Shown in pieces: positions 5,362-12,091 of a DNA stretch of 12,091 bases; the first letter of the stretch is position 1, and every line of letters starts with the position of its first letter. Below the pieces are notes generated by a model. That model was not told the origin of the DNA. It was given only the letters and a program-made list of their open reading frames with translations, and did no database searches. The stretch is from NCBI GenBank assembly GCA_016210785.1, contig JACQTN010000377.1, positions 1-12,091 on the forward strand, written 5' to 3'. A program made the translations under genes and the position numbers. The DNA is from Armatimonadota bacterium (GTDB lineage: Bacteria; Sysuimicrobiota; Sysuimicrobiia; Sysuimicrobiales; JACQTN01).

Positions 5362-6288
5362 ATGCGTGTCTTTCCCGGCCGCGAACTTGGGCATCTCCTT
5401 CACAACGGCACCTACCTGGCCGCGGAGGGGTGGACGGCCTTCAGACGCAACGGCCTGATGAGCCTGGCCGCCTTGACCACGGCGCTGGTGATGCAGCTCA
5501 CCCTGGGCGGGGGGCTGGTCGCCTTCCTCAACCTGCGCCACCTGACGGACCAGATCGAGGGACGGGTGGAGGTCGTGGCGTTCCTGCGGGACGGGCTCTC
5601 CCCGCGCGCCCGCGCGGCCCTGCGGAGTTCGATCGCGGGGCTGCCGCAGGTGGCGGAGGCGCGGCTGGTGTCCAAGGAGGTGGCGCTGCGCCGGCTGCAG
5701 TCCGCCTTCGGCGGGCGGGTGTCCTTCGCCGACCTGCTCCAGGCCATCCCGCTTCCGGATTCGCTGGTGTTCCGCGTCCACGAACCCCGCGAGGTGCGCG
5801 CGGTGGCGGAGGCGGTGCGCAGGATACCCGAAGTGGAAGAGGTCGTTTTCGGCGCGCAGGCCGTGGACCGGCTCTTCGCCCTCACCGGTGGCGTGCGGCA
5901 CATAGCGGCGGTCGCGGCGGTGGTGCTGGCCGCGGTGGCGCTGGTCGTCATCATCAACACGGTGCGGCTGACCATCATTGCGCGCCGCGAGGAGATCGAG
6001 ATCATGCGGCTGGTGGGTGCCACCGCCTGGTTCATCCGCGGCCCCTTCGTCGTGGAGGGCGTCGTGGCCGGCGCGCTCTCCGCGACCGTCGCTGCGGCGG
6101 TGCTGGTGCCCGTCTACCTGAACGCAGCGGGTCGCATCCGGGTCCTGCTGCCCTTCCTGCCCCTGGCGGACCCGCGGGCGGTGCTGCCGGGTGTCGTGGT
6201 GCTGATGCTGGTCGCGGGCGTGGCCGTGGGCTGTGCCGGCGGCGTGCTCTCGGTGCGGAGGTTCCTGCGTGACACCCCCGCGGCGTAG
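5362..6288 (+). CDS. ftsX: Cell-division protein FtsX, permease-like
   Basis: Membrane partner of FtsE, 308 residues. The layout is a short basic cytoplasmic N-terminus, TM1 (about 31-57), a periplasmic/extracellular domain (58-175) that in this family binds the coiled-coil hydrolase or activator, then TM2 (178-200), TM3 (226-253) and TM4 (274-297). The hallmark cytoplasmic loop NTVRLTIIARREEIEIMRLVGATAWFIRGPFVVEG (199-233) is clearly FtsX. The domain after TM1 starts VEVVAFLRDGLSPRARAAL, as in Gram-positive-type FtsX proteins. ATG at 5362 has CAGGGA six bases before it. The gene is set back 124 bases from ftsE by a repeat array, although the two are usually adjacent, and it overlaps the M23 peptidase gene by 20 bases, which ties the channel to its hydrolase. 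Confidence 0.95.
   Translation: MRVFPGRELGHLLHNGTYLAAEGWTAFRRNGLMSLAALTTALVMQLTLGGGLVAFLNLRHLTDQIEGRVEVVAFLRDGLSPRARAALRSSIAGLPQVAEARLVSKEVALRRLQSAFGGRVSFADLLQAIPLPDSLVFRVHEPREVRAVAEAVRRIPEVEEVVFGAQAVDRLFALTGGVRHIAAVAAVVLAAVALVVIINTVRLTIIARREEIEIMRLVGATAWFIRGPFVVEGVVAGALSATVAAAVLVPVYLNAAGRIRVLLPFLPLADPRAVLPGVVVLMLVAGVAVGCAGGVLSVRRFLRDTPAA
6257..6262 (+). promoter_or_regulatory. Ribosome-binding site that decides the GTG start of the M23 gene
   Basis: GGAGGT lies inside the ftsX coding sequence, six bases before GTG 6269-6271. It favours this start over the in-frame GTG at 6233, and leads straight into a signal peptide. Confidence 0.8.
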
Positions 6289-7516
6289 GTACGCCCCGAG
6301 CCTCGCTGCGGCGCTGGCCGGCCTGGCGCTGGTGGCGACACCTGCCGCGCCGGGCGCCGCGCGCCCCGCGGATCGGGGTCGGACGCGCACGGTGGCGGCC
6401 CGTCCGGCGGTGCCTCTGCCGGTCCGCGCGGCGGTGCCCGACCGCTCGCAGTCCGCCGCGGCGCCGAACCTGACCCAGAAGCGGCAGCAATGGCAGCAGG
6501 TGCAACGGAGGCTGCAGCAGGAGCGCGCGCGGCTTCAAGCCGCGCGGCAAAAGGAGCGCCACGTCCTGGCGGATCTGGAGCGCCTGGACCGGGACCACGA
6601 GCAGGCGGAGCGCAGGCTGGCGGTGCTGGAGCGCCGGCTGCGGGACGTGCGGGCGAAGGCGCAGGCGACGGGCACGGAGGTGGCGGCTTCTTACGGGCGG
6701 CTGGCTCGCCAGCGCCGCAAGCTGACCCAGCGTCTGCGCGACTACTACAAGTGGGGCCGCACCGGCTACGTGGACGTCCTGCTGGCCGCCGCCGACTTCC
6801 CGGAGTTCGTCAGCCGCGTCTACCTGATAGGCCGCGTTTTCCGCGCCGACGCGCAACTGCTGGAGACCATGGACCAGGAGGCCACCCGCTGGCGGGCGCT
6901 GCAGGAGCGGCTGGAGCGTGAGCAGGAGGACGTGGAGCTGGTGCTGGCGCAGGTGCACATCCAGAAGACGGAGATCGAGAAGAAGACCGCGGCCCGCCAG
7001 GCGCTGCTGCACGAGATCCAGCAGGAGCGGGCAGTCTTCGAGCAACTGGTGCAGGAACTGGAAGAGGAGTCCCGCCACCTGGAGACGCTGATCCGCCGCA
7101 TGCAGGTCTCGATGCGCCGGCCGGTGGTGGCGTCCCGCGGCAACCTGATCTGGCCACTGGTGGGAGACATCACGTCGCAGTTCGGGCTGCGCCGGCATCC
7201 CGTCTTCCGGCTGGTGCAGATGCACAACGGGGTGGATATCGCTGGGGCGATGGGGACGCCGGTGGCCGCGGCCGGCGACGGGCAGGTGATTTTCGCCGGG
7301 TGGTTCGGCGGCTACGGCAAGCTGGTGGTCGTCGACCACGGTGGTGGCCTCTCCACGCTGTACGGCCACCTCTCGGAGATCGTGGTCGAGGAGGGCACGG
7401 CCGTCGGCCGCGGGCAGGTGATCGGCCGCGTCGGCATGACGGGATACACCACCGGCCCGCACCTTCACTTCGAGATCCGCATCGACGGCCGGCCGGTCAA
7501 CCCCATGGGGCGCTGA
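6269..7516 (+). CDS. Secreted coiled-coil M23 (LytM) peptidoglycan endopeptidase, EnvC/CwlO-like FtsEX partner
   Basis: A 415-residue exported protein. Residues 1-33 form a signal peptide (TPPRRR then an Ala/Leu-rich core ending near PAAPGAA), followed by a Pro/Ala linker. Residues 62-290 form a long coiled coil of Q/E/R/L heptads with a break near 150-200, as in EnvC and CwlO; the M23 domain spans about 295-415. The metal site is complete: H319 and D323 (HNGVD) and H400 (HLH, 398-400), with H367 (GHLS) as the other catalytic histidine. Family knowledge: the E. coli EnvC LytM domain is degenerate and only activates amidases, so the intact site here suggests direct cleavage of peptide cross-links. 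Gene overlap with ftsX implies FtsEX-gated action at the septum. The name EnvC is not assigned because orthology is unproven. Confidence 0.9.
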   Translation: MTPPRRRYAPSLAAALAGLALVATPAAPGAARPADRGRTRTVAARPAVPLPVRAAVPDRSQSAAAPNLTQKRQQWQQVQRRLQQERARLQAARQKERHVLADLERLDRDHEQAERRLAVLERRLRDVRAKAQATGTEVAASYGRLARQRRKLTQRLRDYYKWGRTGYVDVLLAAADFPEFVSRVYLIGRVFRADAQLLETMDQEATRWRALQERLEREQEDVELVLAQVHIQKTEIEKKTAARQALLHEIQQERAVFEQLVQELEEESRHLETLIRRMQVSMRRPVVASRGNLIWPLVGDITSQFGLRRHPVFRLVQMHNGVDIAGAMGTPVAAAGDGQVIFAGWFGGYGKLVVVDHGGGLSTLYGHLSEIVVEEGTAVGRGQVIGRVGMTGYTTGPHLHFEIRIDGRPVNPMGR

Positions 7517-7525
7517 GAAAACTCC

Positions 7526-7534
7526 TGCTATAAT
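7526..7534 (+). promoter_or_regulatory. Extended -10 promoter for ctpA
   Basis: TGC-TATAAT is a perfect extended -10 element 91 bases before the ctpA start, with predicted initiation near 7541. No -35 match is seen (7506-7511 reads TGGGGC), as is common for extended -10 promoters. CCTG (7524-7527) and CAGG (7537-7540) flank the hexamer symmetrically. Confidence 0.65.
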
Positions 7535-7567
7535 CACAGGAAATGGACCGCAGCATCACAATCGATC

Positions 7568-7582
7568 GCGGGGTGCCCCCGC
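7568..7582 (+). other. Leader hairpin upstream of ctpA
   Basis: GCGGGG (7568-7573) pairs perfectly with CCCCGC (7577-7582) over a TGC loop within the predicted ctpA 5' untranslated region. No T-run follows, so termination is not indicated. Confidence 0.45.
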
Positions 7583-7624
7583 ACCGCGGCGCGGCGGGCT
7601 GGGCCCGGAGAGGCGGGTGAAGCG

Positions 7625-8845
7625 ATGGAACGCAGACAACGGCTCGTGGCGAGCGGCCTGCTGGTCTTCGTGGTGGCGGCGGCCTTCCTGGCCGGCTACG
7701 GCTACGGGCAGCGTGGGGCGATCGCGGCGGACGCCCAGGCCCAGGGGTTTGCTCTGCTTCGGGACCTGCTGGGGTACGTGCAGAGCAACTACGTGGAGCG
7801 GAACGTCAACGTCCCCAGGCTCTTCCACGGCGCGGCCAAGGGGATGCTGGAGGCGCTGGACGATCCGTACACCCGCTTCCTGGAGCCCAGGGCGTATCAG
7901 GCGTTCCGGGAGGACGCAAAGGGTTTCTTCTCCGGCGTGGGCATCTTCATCGACCTCAAGGAAAGCCACCTGATCGTGATCTCCCCCATCGAGGGCGCGC
8001 CGGCGCATCGCGCTGGCCTGAAGACCGGCGACTGGATCACGGCCATCAACGGGACGACCACCAAGGACATGTCACTGCAGGAGGCCGTGAGCCGCATCCG
8101 TGGCCCGGCCGGGACGCAGGTGCGCCTCACCATCCAGCGCGGCGGGCAGAGCCAGGTGGTGGAGCTGACCCGCGCCCGCATCCAGATCACCAGCGTGCAA
8201 GGGTCGGACCTGCTGGAGGATGATCTGAAGCGACAGCTGCGGCAGGAGCGCCTGGGGTACGTGCGCATCCTCATGTTCAACGAGAACACGCCCACCGAAC
8301 TGGACAGGATGCTGGCCTCCCAGGTGCGCGGCGGGATCCGCGGACTCATCGTGGACCTGCGAAGTAACGGCGGCGGCCTGCTGGACTCGGCCATCAAGGT
8401 GTCGGACCGGTTCGTGGACACCGGGGTCATCGTGCAGGTGGTGGACCGCAGCGGGCGCCGCTCCGTGGAGATGGCCACGCGCGGCACCGGCTACAGCGGG
8501 CCCATCGTTGTGCTGGTCAACGAGTTCACCGCCAGCGCATCGGAGATCATGACGGGCGCGCTGCAGGATCACAAAGCGGCCACCGTGGTCGGCATGACGA
8601 CCTTCGGAAAGGGTGTGATCCAGACCATCTTCCACCTGCCGGGCGACGCCGCGGCCGCCGTCACCACGGCCAAGTACCTGACGCCCAACGGCCGCGACAT
8701 CAACAAGCGCGGCCTGGCCCCCGACGTGACGGCGGGGGAGAAGCTGGAGGGTAAGTCGGAGGCCGATCTCAACCGCATCAGGACGCAGCAGATGTTGAAG
8801 GCCATTGAGGTCCTCAAGGCCAGGGTCGTCAAGCGAGCGTCGTGA
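7625..8845 (+). CDS. S41 carboxy-terminal processing protease (CtpA/CtpB type)
   Basis: A 406-residue envelope serine protease with an uncleaved signal or anchor helix (7-25) and an external catalytic part. Order: N-terminal helical region with DDPYTRFL (79-86), PDZ domain (about 100-185: GFFSGVGIFI, the ligand groove, and AGLKTGDWITAING), then the S41 core. The core has DLRSNGGGLL (244-253), the nucleophile S304 in FTASASEI, and the K329/Q333 pair in TFGKGVIQ, giving the Ser-Lys catalytic dyad, followed by KYLTPNGRDIN. These proteases clip C-termini of envelope proteins, including cell-wall hydrolases and regulators. Its place directly after the M23 hydrolase makes turnover of that enzyme or its partners a reasonable inference. 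It has its own promoter. ATG at 7625 follows a purine-rich GGAGAGGCGGGTGA stretch. Confidence 0.95.
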   Translation: MERRQRLVASGLLVFVVAAAFLAGYGYGQRGAIAADAQAQGFALLRDLLGYVQSNYVERNVNVPRLFHGAAKGMLEALDDPYTRFLEPRAYQAFREDAKGFFSGVGIFIDLKESHLIVISPIEGAPAHRAGLKTGDWITAINGTTTKDMSLQEAVSRIRGPAGTQVRLTIQRGGQSQVVELTRARIQITSVQGSDLLEDDLKRQLRQERLGYVRILMFNENTPTELDRMLASQVRGGIRGLIVDLRSNGGGLLDSAIKVSDRFVDTGVIVQVVDRSGRRSVEMATRGTGYSGPIVVLVNEFTASASEIMTGALQDHKAATVVGMTTFGKGVIQTIFHLPGDAAAAVTTAKYLTPNGRDINKRGLAPDVTAGEKLEGKSEADLNRIRTQQMLKAIEVLKARVVKRAS

Positions 8846-8861
8846 CCCGGTTCCTGACCTG

Positions 8862-10064
8862 ATGACGCGACGCCGGGACCGCGGGGGCGGGCTGTCGCCG
8901 ATCGTGGTCCTCCTGGTTTGCGCAGCCGGTCTCGGCGGCGGCGCCGGCCTGGCCTACTTTCGCTGGGCCGCTGCCGGCACGCCGCAGGGCCCGTCGCTCA
9001 TCGCCCGGCCCGCGCCCGTGCCACCCCGGTCCGCCGTGCCGCGCCCGCCCGCGGCCCCGTCGCGGGACGCGCCGGGCCAGGTGGACCTGGCTGCCCGCAC
9101 CCGGGCCATCGATCAGACGATCCTCCATGCGCTGGACGCCGCCGGTGTGCGCCTGATCTTCCGGGCCAGCCCCCGCCGGGAGCGCGGCGACGAGCCCGCG
9201 CGGGTGCGCTGGCCGCAGGTGCGTGCCGACGCCCGCCTCCCGCAGGGAATGGACGCGCCCGCAGTGCTGCGCGCGCTGCAGCAAGCCGTGGCCCGCCACG
9301 GGGGCGACGCGGTCCTGACGGGCCGGCAGGTTCAGGTCACGCTCCCCGGGTCGGACGGCGAGCGAGTGGTCACCCACGTCATCACCCTGCTCGACTCGCA
9401 CACCCGGGCGCTGGTGGCGGTGATCTTCGACGACGCCGGCGCGACGCTGGAGGAACTGGAGCCCATCGTGGCGTTGGGCCGCCCGGCCGCGGTGGCGGTG
9501 TTGCCCGGTCTGCGGTTCTCCAGGGAGCTGGCCCGGCGGGCCCGGCAGGCCGGGCTGGAGGTTCTCCTGCATCTCCCCGTGGAACCTGAGAGCACCGCCA
9601 AGAACCCGGGCCCCGGCGCCGTGCTGACCTCCATGGACGACGACCAGATCCGCAAGACGGTGCGCCAGGGAATTCTGGAGGTCCCCGGTGCGCGCGGCGT
9701 CAACAACCACATGGGCTCCAGGGGAACCTCCGATCCTCGCGTGATGAGGGTCGTGCTGGAAGTGGTGAGGGAACGGGGCCTATTTTTCGTGGACAGCGTG
9801 ACCAGCGGCCGCTCCCTGGCCCTCCGCACCGCGCAGGAGATGGGCATTCCCGCCGCGGCCCGCCAGGTCTTTCTGGACAACGAGGACGACCCCGACCGCA
9901 TCCGCCTGCAGATCCACGCCCTGGCCAGGGTGGCCCTGGAGCGCGGGCAGGCCGTGGCCATCGGCCACGTCCGCCGACACACCGCTACCGTGCTGCGGGC
10001 CATGCTGTCCGAGCTGGAGGCCCAGGGCATCGAACTGGTGCCCGTCTCGGCGTTGGTCAGATAA
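8862..10064 (+). CDS. Divergent polysaccharide deacetylase (YibQ/DUF610-like)
   Basis: A 400-residue membrane-anchored or secreted protein. It starts with a basic stretch and one transmembrane helix (about 11-32), then a Pro/Ala-rich linker (40-72), a small alpha/beta region (75-180) and the NodB-like domain (184-400). Family motifs are VAVIFDDAG (185-193, D190/D191), LLHLPVEP (235-242, H237), GVNNHMGS (279-286, N281/N282/H283), FFVDSVTS (308-315) and AIGHV (366-370, H369). Members of COG2861 resemble carbohydrate deacetylases but their substrate is not established. In E. coli the relative yibQ lies next to envC, so the neighbourhood is conserved over a wide distance. The ATG at 8862 follows the ctpA stop by 16 bases without a clear Shine-Dalgarno, suggesting translational coupling. 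Confidence 0.9.
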   Translation: MTRRRDRGGGLSPIVVLLVCAAGLGGGAGLAYFRWAAAGTPQGPSLIARPAPVPPRSAVPRPPAAPSRDAPGQVDLAARTRAIDQTILHALDAAGVRLIFRASPRRERGDEPARVRWPQVRADARLPQGMDAPAVLRALQQAVARHGGDAVLTGRQVQVTLPGSDGERVVTHVITLLDSHTRALVAVIFDDAGATLEELEPIVALGRPAAVAVLPGLRFSRELARRARQAGLEVLLHLPVEPESTAKNPGPGAVLTSMDDDQIRKTVRQGILEVPGARGVNNHMGSRGTSDPRVMRVVLEVVRERGLFFVDSVTSGRSLALRTAQEMGIPAAARQVFLDNEDDPDRIRLQIHALARVALERGQAVAIGHVRRHTATVLRAMLSELEAQGIELVPVSALVR

Positions 10065-10091
10065 CCGGCCGCACACAGGCAAAACCCCTCG

Positions 10092-10113
10092 CCAGGGCGA
10101 ATTCTCTCCCTGG
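10092..10113. other. Weak inverted repeat after the deacetylase gene
   Basis: CCAGGG (10092-10097) pairs with CCCTGG (10108-10113) over a 10-base loop. On the + strand no T-run follows, while AAAACCCC precedes it. It is at best a weak terminator for the envelope unit. Confidence 0.35.
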
Positions 10114-10152
10114 AGTTCGTCAGGTCAGGCCCGATCCGGTCGGTTCCGGCGG

Positions 10153-10158
10153 TATACT
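10153..10158 (+). promoter_or_regulatory. Probable -10 element for the glutamate dehydrogenase gene
   Basis: TATACT matches the -10 consensus at five of six positions and lies in the only AT-rich spot of the 180-base gap 10065-10244, followed by A-T-A-G-G-G-G. No convincing -35 is present at 16-18 bases upstream. It lies 87 bases before the start codon. Confidence 0.5.
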
Positions 10159-10207
10159 ATAGGGGTCCTTCCGCACGTGGCGGTCTGCCGCAGCAGCACT
10201 ACACCTT

Positions 10208-10238
10208 GGGGGCAGCCATGCCCCCCGATGATCGGAGG
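10208..10238 (+). promoter_or_regulatory. Hairpins ahead of the dehydrogenase ribosome-binding site
   Basis: GGGGGCA (10208-10214) pairs perfectly with TGCCCCC (10219-10225) over a GCCA loop. CCGA (10225-10228) can pair with TCGG (10232-10235), which covers the first bases of the Shine-Dalgarno GGAGG (10234-10238). The two stems share base 10225. The GGAGG sits six bases before ATG 10245 and decides that start over the ATG at 10218, which lies in the hairpin. Confidence 0.5.
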
Positions 10239-10244
10239 CTCACG

Positions 10245-11516
10245 ATGAGCGAACGAGCAGTCGCAGTTAAACCCAAGGAAGACCCGTGGGAGATGGCACT
10301 GAAGCAGTACAACCGGGTCGCCGATGTGTTGAATCTCAAGCGAGGCATCCGGGAATTCCTGGCCTACCCCCGGCGCGAACTCACCGTCAACTTCCCCGTC
10401 AAGATGGACGATGGGTCGGTCCACGTGTTCACGGGACACCGGGTGCATCACAGCACCGTCCTGGGTCCCACCAAGGGCGGCATCCGCTACCACCCGGACG
10501 TGACCCTCAACGAGGTGCGCGCCCTGGCCATGTGGATGTCCTGGAAGTGCTCCGTGGTGGGGCTGCCTTACGGTGGCGCCAAGGGCGGCGTCGTGTGCGA
10601 CCACAAGAAGCTCTCCATGGCGGAGATGGAGCGGTTGACCCGTCGCTATACCACCGAGATCACGCCGATCCTCAGCGCGGAGGGCGACATCCCGGCGCCG
10701 GATGTGGGCACCACGCCCCAGGTCATGGCCTGGATCATGGACACCTACAGCATGCACAAAGGCTACTCGGTGCCGGCGGTGGTCACCGGGAAGCCCATCA
10801 ACATTGGCGGCTCCTACGGCCGCGTCGAGGCCACCGGGCGGGGCTGCATGATCACCGCGCGCGAGGCCTGCAAACACCTGGACCTGAACCTCAACGGCGC
10901 CACCGTGGCGGTCCAGGGCTACGGCAACGTGGGCTCCATCGCCGCCTACCTGCTGCACGACCTGGGTGCGAAGGTGATCGCGGTGAGCGACACCAGCGGC
11001 GGCATCTACAACCCCAAAGGGCTGGATCCCCGCGCCGTCCTCAGGCACAAGGACCAGACCAAGTCCGTGAAGGGCTTCCCCGGTACGGAGGCCGTCACCA
11101 ATGAGGAGCTGCTGGAGATCCCGTGCGACATCCTGGTGCCCAGCGCCCTGGAGGGACAGATCAACGGCGACAACGCCGGCCGCCTGAAGACCAGGCTCAT
11201 CGTGGAGGGTGCCAACGGTCCCACCTCCCCGGAGGCGGACGAGATCCTGCGAGAGCGCGGGATCATGGTCCTCCCCGACATCCTGGCCAACGCCGGCGGC
11301 GTCATCGTGTCATACTTCGAGTGGGTCCAGGGGCTGCAGCAGTTCTTCTGGACGGAGGAAGACGTGAACCGGAACCTGGAAGCGATCATGGTGCGCAGCT
11401 TCAACCAGGTCATGGCCGTGGCGCAGGAGCGCAAGGCGGACATGCGCACCGCGGCCTACATCAGGGCCGTCAGCCGCGTGGCCGATGCCCTGATGACCCG
11501 CGGCATCTACCCGTAG
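10245..11516 (+). CDS. gdhA: Glu/Leu/Phe/Val dehydrogenase, probably NAD(P)-dependent glutamate dehydrogenase
   Basis: Cytoplasmic enzyme interconverting glutamate and 2-oxoglutarate plus ammonia, 423 residues, typical of the hexameric class. Substrate-site residues are visible: K77 in GPTKGGIRYHP, K101 in MSWKCSVVGLPYGGAKGG, the catalytic K113 in the same segment, and D153 in IPAPDVGTT. The Rossmann fold starts at GATVAVQGYGNVGS (218-231), with the second strand ending VIAVSDTSGG (244-253). The C-terminal part has EGANGPTSPEAD and DILANAGGVIVSYFEWVQG, both diagnostic for the family. Coenzyme preference cannot be fixed from the sequence. A strong GGAGG six bases upstream sets the ATG at 10245. 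It is preceded by its own promoter-like element and followed by a GC hairpin, so it is probably monocistronic or only partly coupled to the next gene. Confidence 0.95.
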   Translation: MSERAVAVKPKEDPWEMALKQYNRVADVLNLKRGIREFLAYPRRELTVNFPVKMDDGSVHVFTGHRVHHSTVLGPTKGGIRYHPDVTLNEVRALAMWMSWKCSVVGLPYGGAKGGVVCDHKKLSMAEMERLTRRYTTEITPILSAEGDIPAPDVGTTPQVMAWIMDTYSMHKGYSVPAVVTGKPINIGGSYGRVEATGRGCMITAREACKHLDLNLNGATVAVQGYGNVGSIAAYLLHDLGAKVIAVSDTSGGIYNPKGLDPRAVLRHKDQTKSVKGFPGTEAVTNEELLEIPCDILVPSALEGQINGDNAGRLKTRLIVEGANGPTSPEADEILRERGIMVLPDILANAGGVIVSYFEWVQGLQQFFWTEEDVNRNLEAIMVRSFNQVMAVAQERKADMRTAAYIRAVSRVADALMTRGIYP

Positions 11517-11545
11517 CCCCACGATGGCATATCTGAGCGAGAAAA

Positions 11546-11569
11546 GGGGGAGGGCGGCGGCCCTCCCCC
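11546..11569 (+). terminator. Strong GC hairpin after gdhA, no T-tract on + strand
   Basis: GGGGGAGGG (11546-11554) pairs perfectly with CCCTCCCCC (11561-11569) over a CGGCGG loop, 29 bases after the gdhA stop. AAAA precedes it, so the T-tract needed for a classical terminator exists only on the minus strand. It may act as a U-tract-less terminator, a 3'-end stabiliser or an attenuator ahead of the next gene, which starts 13 bases later. Confidence 0.55.
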
Positions 11570-11582
11570 AAGGCTTGCCCCG

Positions 11583-12091
11583 ATGAGCCGGGTGCTGCTC
11601 GACCGGAGCCACATTGAGCCCGCGGTGCTGGGCGGGGCGCTGCTGGGCGGCGGCGGTGGAGGGTGGATCACCGACGGGACCGATTGGGGCACGCTGGCGG
11701 TCTCCCTGGGCGCGCCTGCGCTGATCACCGTGGACGAACTGCCGGGGGATGCGCTCCTGGTGACCGCGGCCGGCGTGGGCGCGCCCGCGTCGCCGGGTCG
11801 GTTCGCCAGGCCCGTGGACTTCCTGCGGGCGCTGGAGCTGGTGATGGAGGCCGCCCACGCGCCCATCGCCGGGATCATCGCCAACGAGAACGGTGCGGCC
11901 GCCACCGTCAACGGCTGGCTGCAGGCCGCGGTGTTCGGAATCCCCGTGGTGGACGCTCCTTGCAACGGTCGCGCCCACCCCAGCGGGCTGTTGGGGGCGA
12001 TGGGGCTGCACCGCCGCCCCGGGTCTGGAGGGAGTGCTCCTCCACGGTCCCCGTGTCGACCACGCGGCCGCCCAGCACGTCGGCGGCCGCA
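11583..12091 (+). CDS. DUF917-family protein, 5' part, probable frameshift near 12020
   Basis: The N-terminal 145 or so residues resemble DUF917 (COG3535) proteins, a family found beside hydantoinase and nucleoside-catabolism genes and including S-methyl-thiohydantoin desulfurase-like members. Visible features are VLGGALLGGGGGG (15-27), DALLVTAAGVGAPAS, LELVMEA, IIANENGAAATVNGWLQAAVFGIPVVDAPCNGRAHPSG, and MGLHRRPG. After about 12023 this frame becomes Pro/Arg/Ser-rich with poor G/C third positions. The +1-shifted frame from 12022 reads GLEGVLLHGPRVDHAAAQHVGGR with coding-like third positions. One extra base (or two missing) in the CCCCGGG run at 12017-12023 would restore a single frame. The gene continues past the window. 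ATG at 11583 has only a weak ribosome-binding site. Confidence 0.7.
   Translation, partial: MSRVLLDRSHIEPAVLGGALLGGGGGGWITDGTDWGTLAVSLGAPALITVDELPGDALLVTAAGVGAPASPGRFARPVDFLRALELVMEAAHAPIAGIIANENGAAATVNGWLQAAVFGIPVVDAPCNGRAHPSGLLGAMGLHRRPGSGGSAPPRSPCRPRGRPARRRP

Noticed and set aside
5098..6390. 430-codon minus-strand frame opposite ftsE/ftsX
   Set aside because: His/Arg/Gly-rich low-complexity translation with no family features, opposite intact ftsX.
6032..7537. 501-codon open frame on the minus strand opposite the M23 gene
   Set aside because: Rich in Pro, Arg, His and Leu with no recognisable domain; it is an antisense shadow caused by high GC content, while the + strand has a complete, motif-bearing gene.
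10125..11048. 307-codon minus-strand frame opposite gdhA
   Set aside because: Antisense shadow of a strongly conserved dehydrogenase; no motifs and no ribosome-binding site.
1..12091. CRISPR array, tRNA, rRNA or insertion sequence
   Set aside because: No regularly spaced repeats, no cloverleaf or rRNA-like segments and no transposase frame were recognised on either strand.

Overview
The window is very GC-rich bacterial DNA with dense coding, strongly G/C-ending codons, frequent GTG/TTG starts and short intergenic gaps. No rRNA, tRNA, CRISPR array or transposase gene was seen. The gene set (FtsEX, a coiled-coil M23 endopeptidase, a CtpA-type protease, a divergent polysaccharide deacetylase, SurE, CutA) fits a high-GC, possibly thermophilic and possibly diderm lineage outside the well-studied model groups. 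The sequence alone does not allow a confident phylum name.

Left part (1-1813): the 3' end of an AzgA-type purine permease on the + strand converges on a leftward pair, a small PD-(D/E)XK-like protein and hypoxanthine phosphoribosyltransferase (hpt). Permease and hpt together form a purine uptake and salvage module. A perfect 16-bp inverted repeat sits between the two leftward genes. A sigma70-type promoter at 1911-1939 drives the pair and shows that the longer upstream ATG at 1939 cannot be the start.

Middle (2012-3657): a divergently oriented all-helical HEAT-repeat protein is followed by cutA and a clear intrinsic terminator. The HEAT gene has mutually exclusive hairpins around its ribosome-binding site. 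The gap before cutA carries a REP-like inverted repeat.

Cell-envelope block (3737-10064): surE-ftsE-ftsX-M23 peptidase-ctpA-divergent polysaccharide deacetylase, all on +. surE/ftsE and ftsX/M23 overlap. FtsEX is expected to gate the periplasmic coiled-coil M23 hydrolase at the septum; here the hydrolase keeps a full set of zinc ligands, so it may itself be catalytic. CtpA and the YibQ-like deacetylase belong to the same envelope-remodelling theme. An array of three hairpins resembling a common extragenic repeat is lodged between ftsE and ftsX. A second promoter precedes ctpA.

Right end (10245-12091): a Glu/Leu/Phe/Val-family (glutamate) dehydrogenase with its own promoter-like region and a hairpin before its ribosome-binding site, then a strong hairpin, then the 5' part of a DUF917-family gene. 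That gene shows a probable frameshift at about 12017-12024, either a sequence error or a real lesion. I see no wholly new system. The best leads are the PD-(D/E)XK-like partner of hpt with its inverted repeat, the repeat array inside ftsEX, and the switch-like leader of the HEAT gene.
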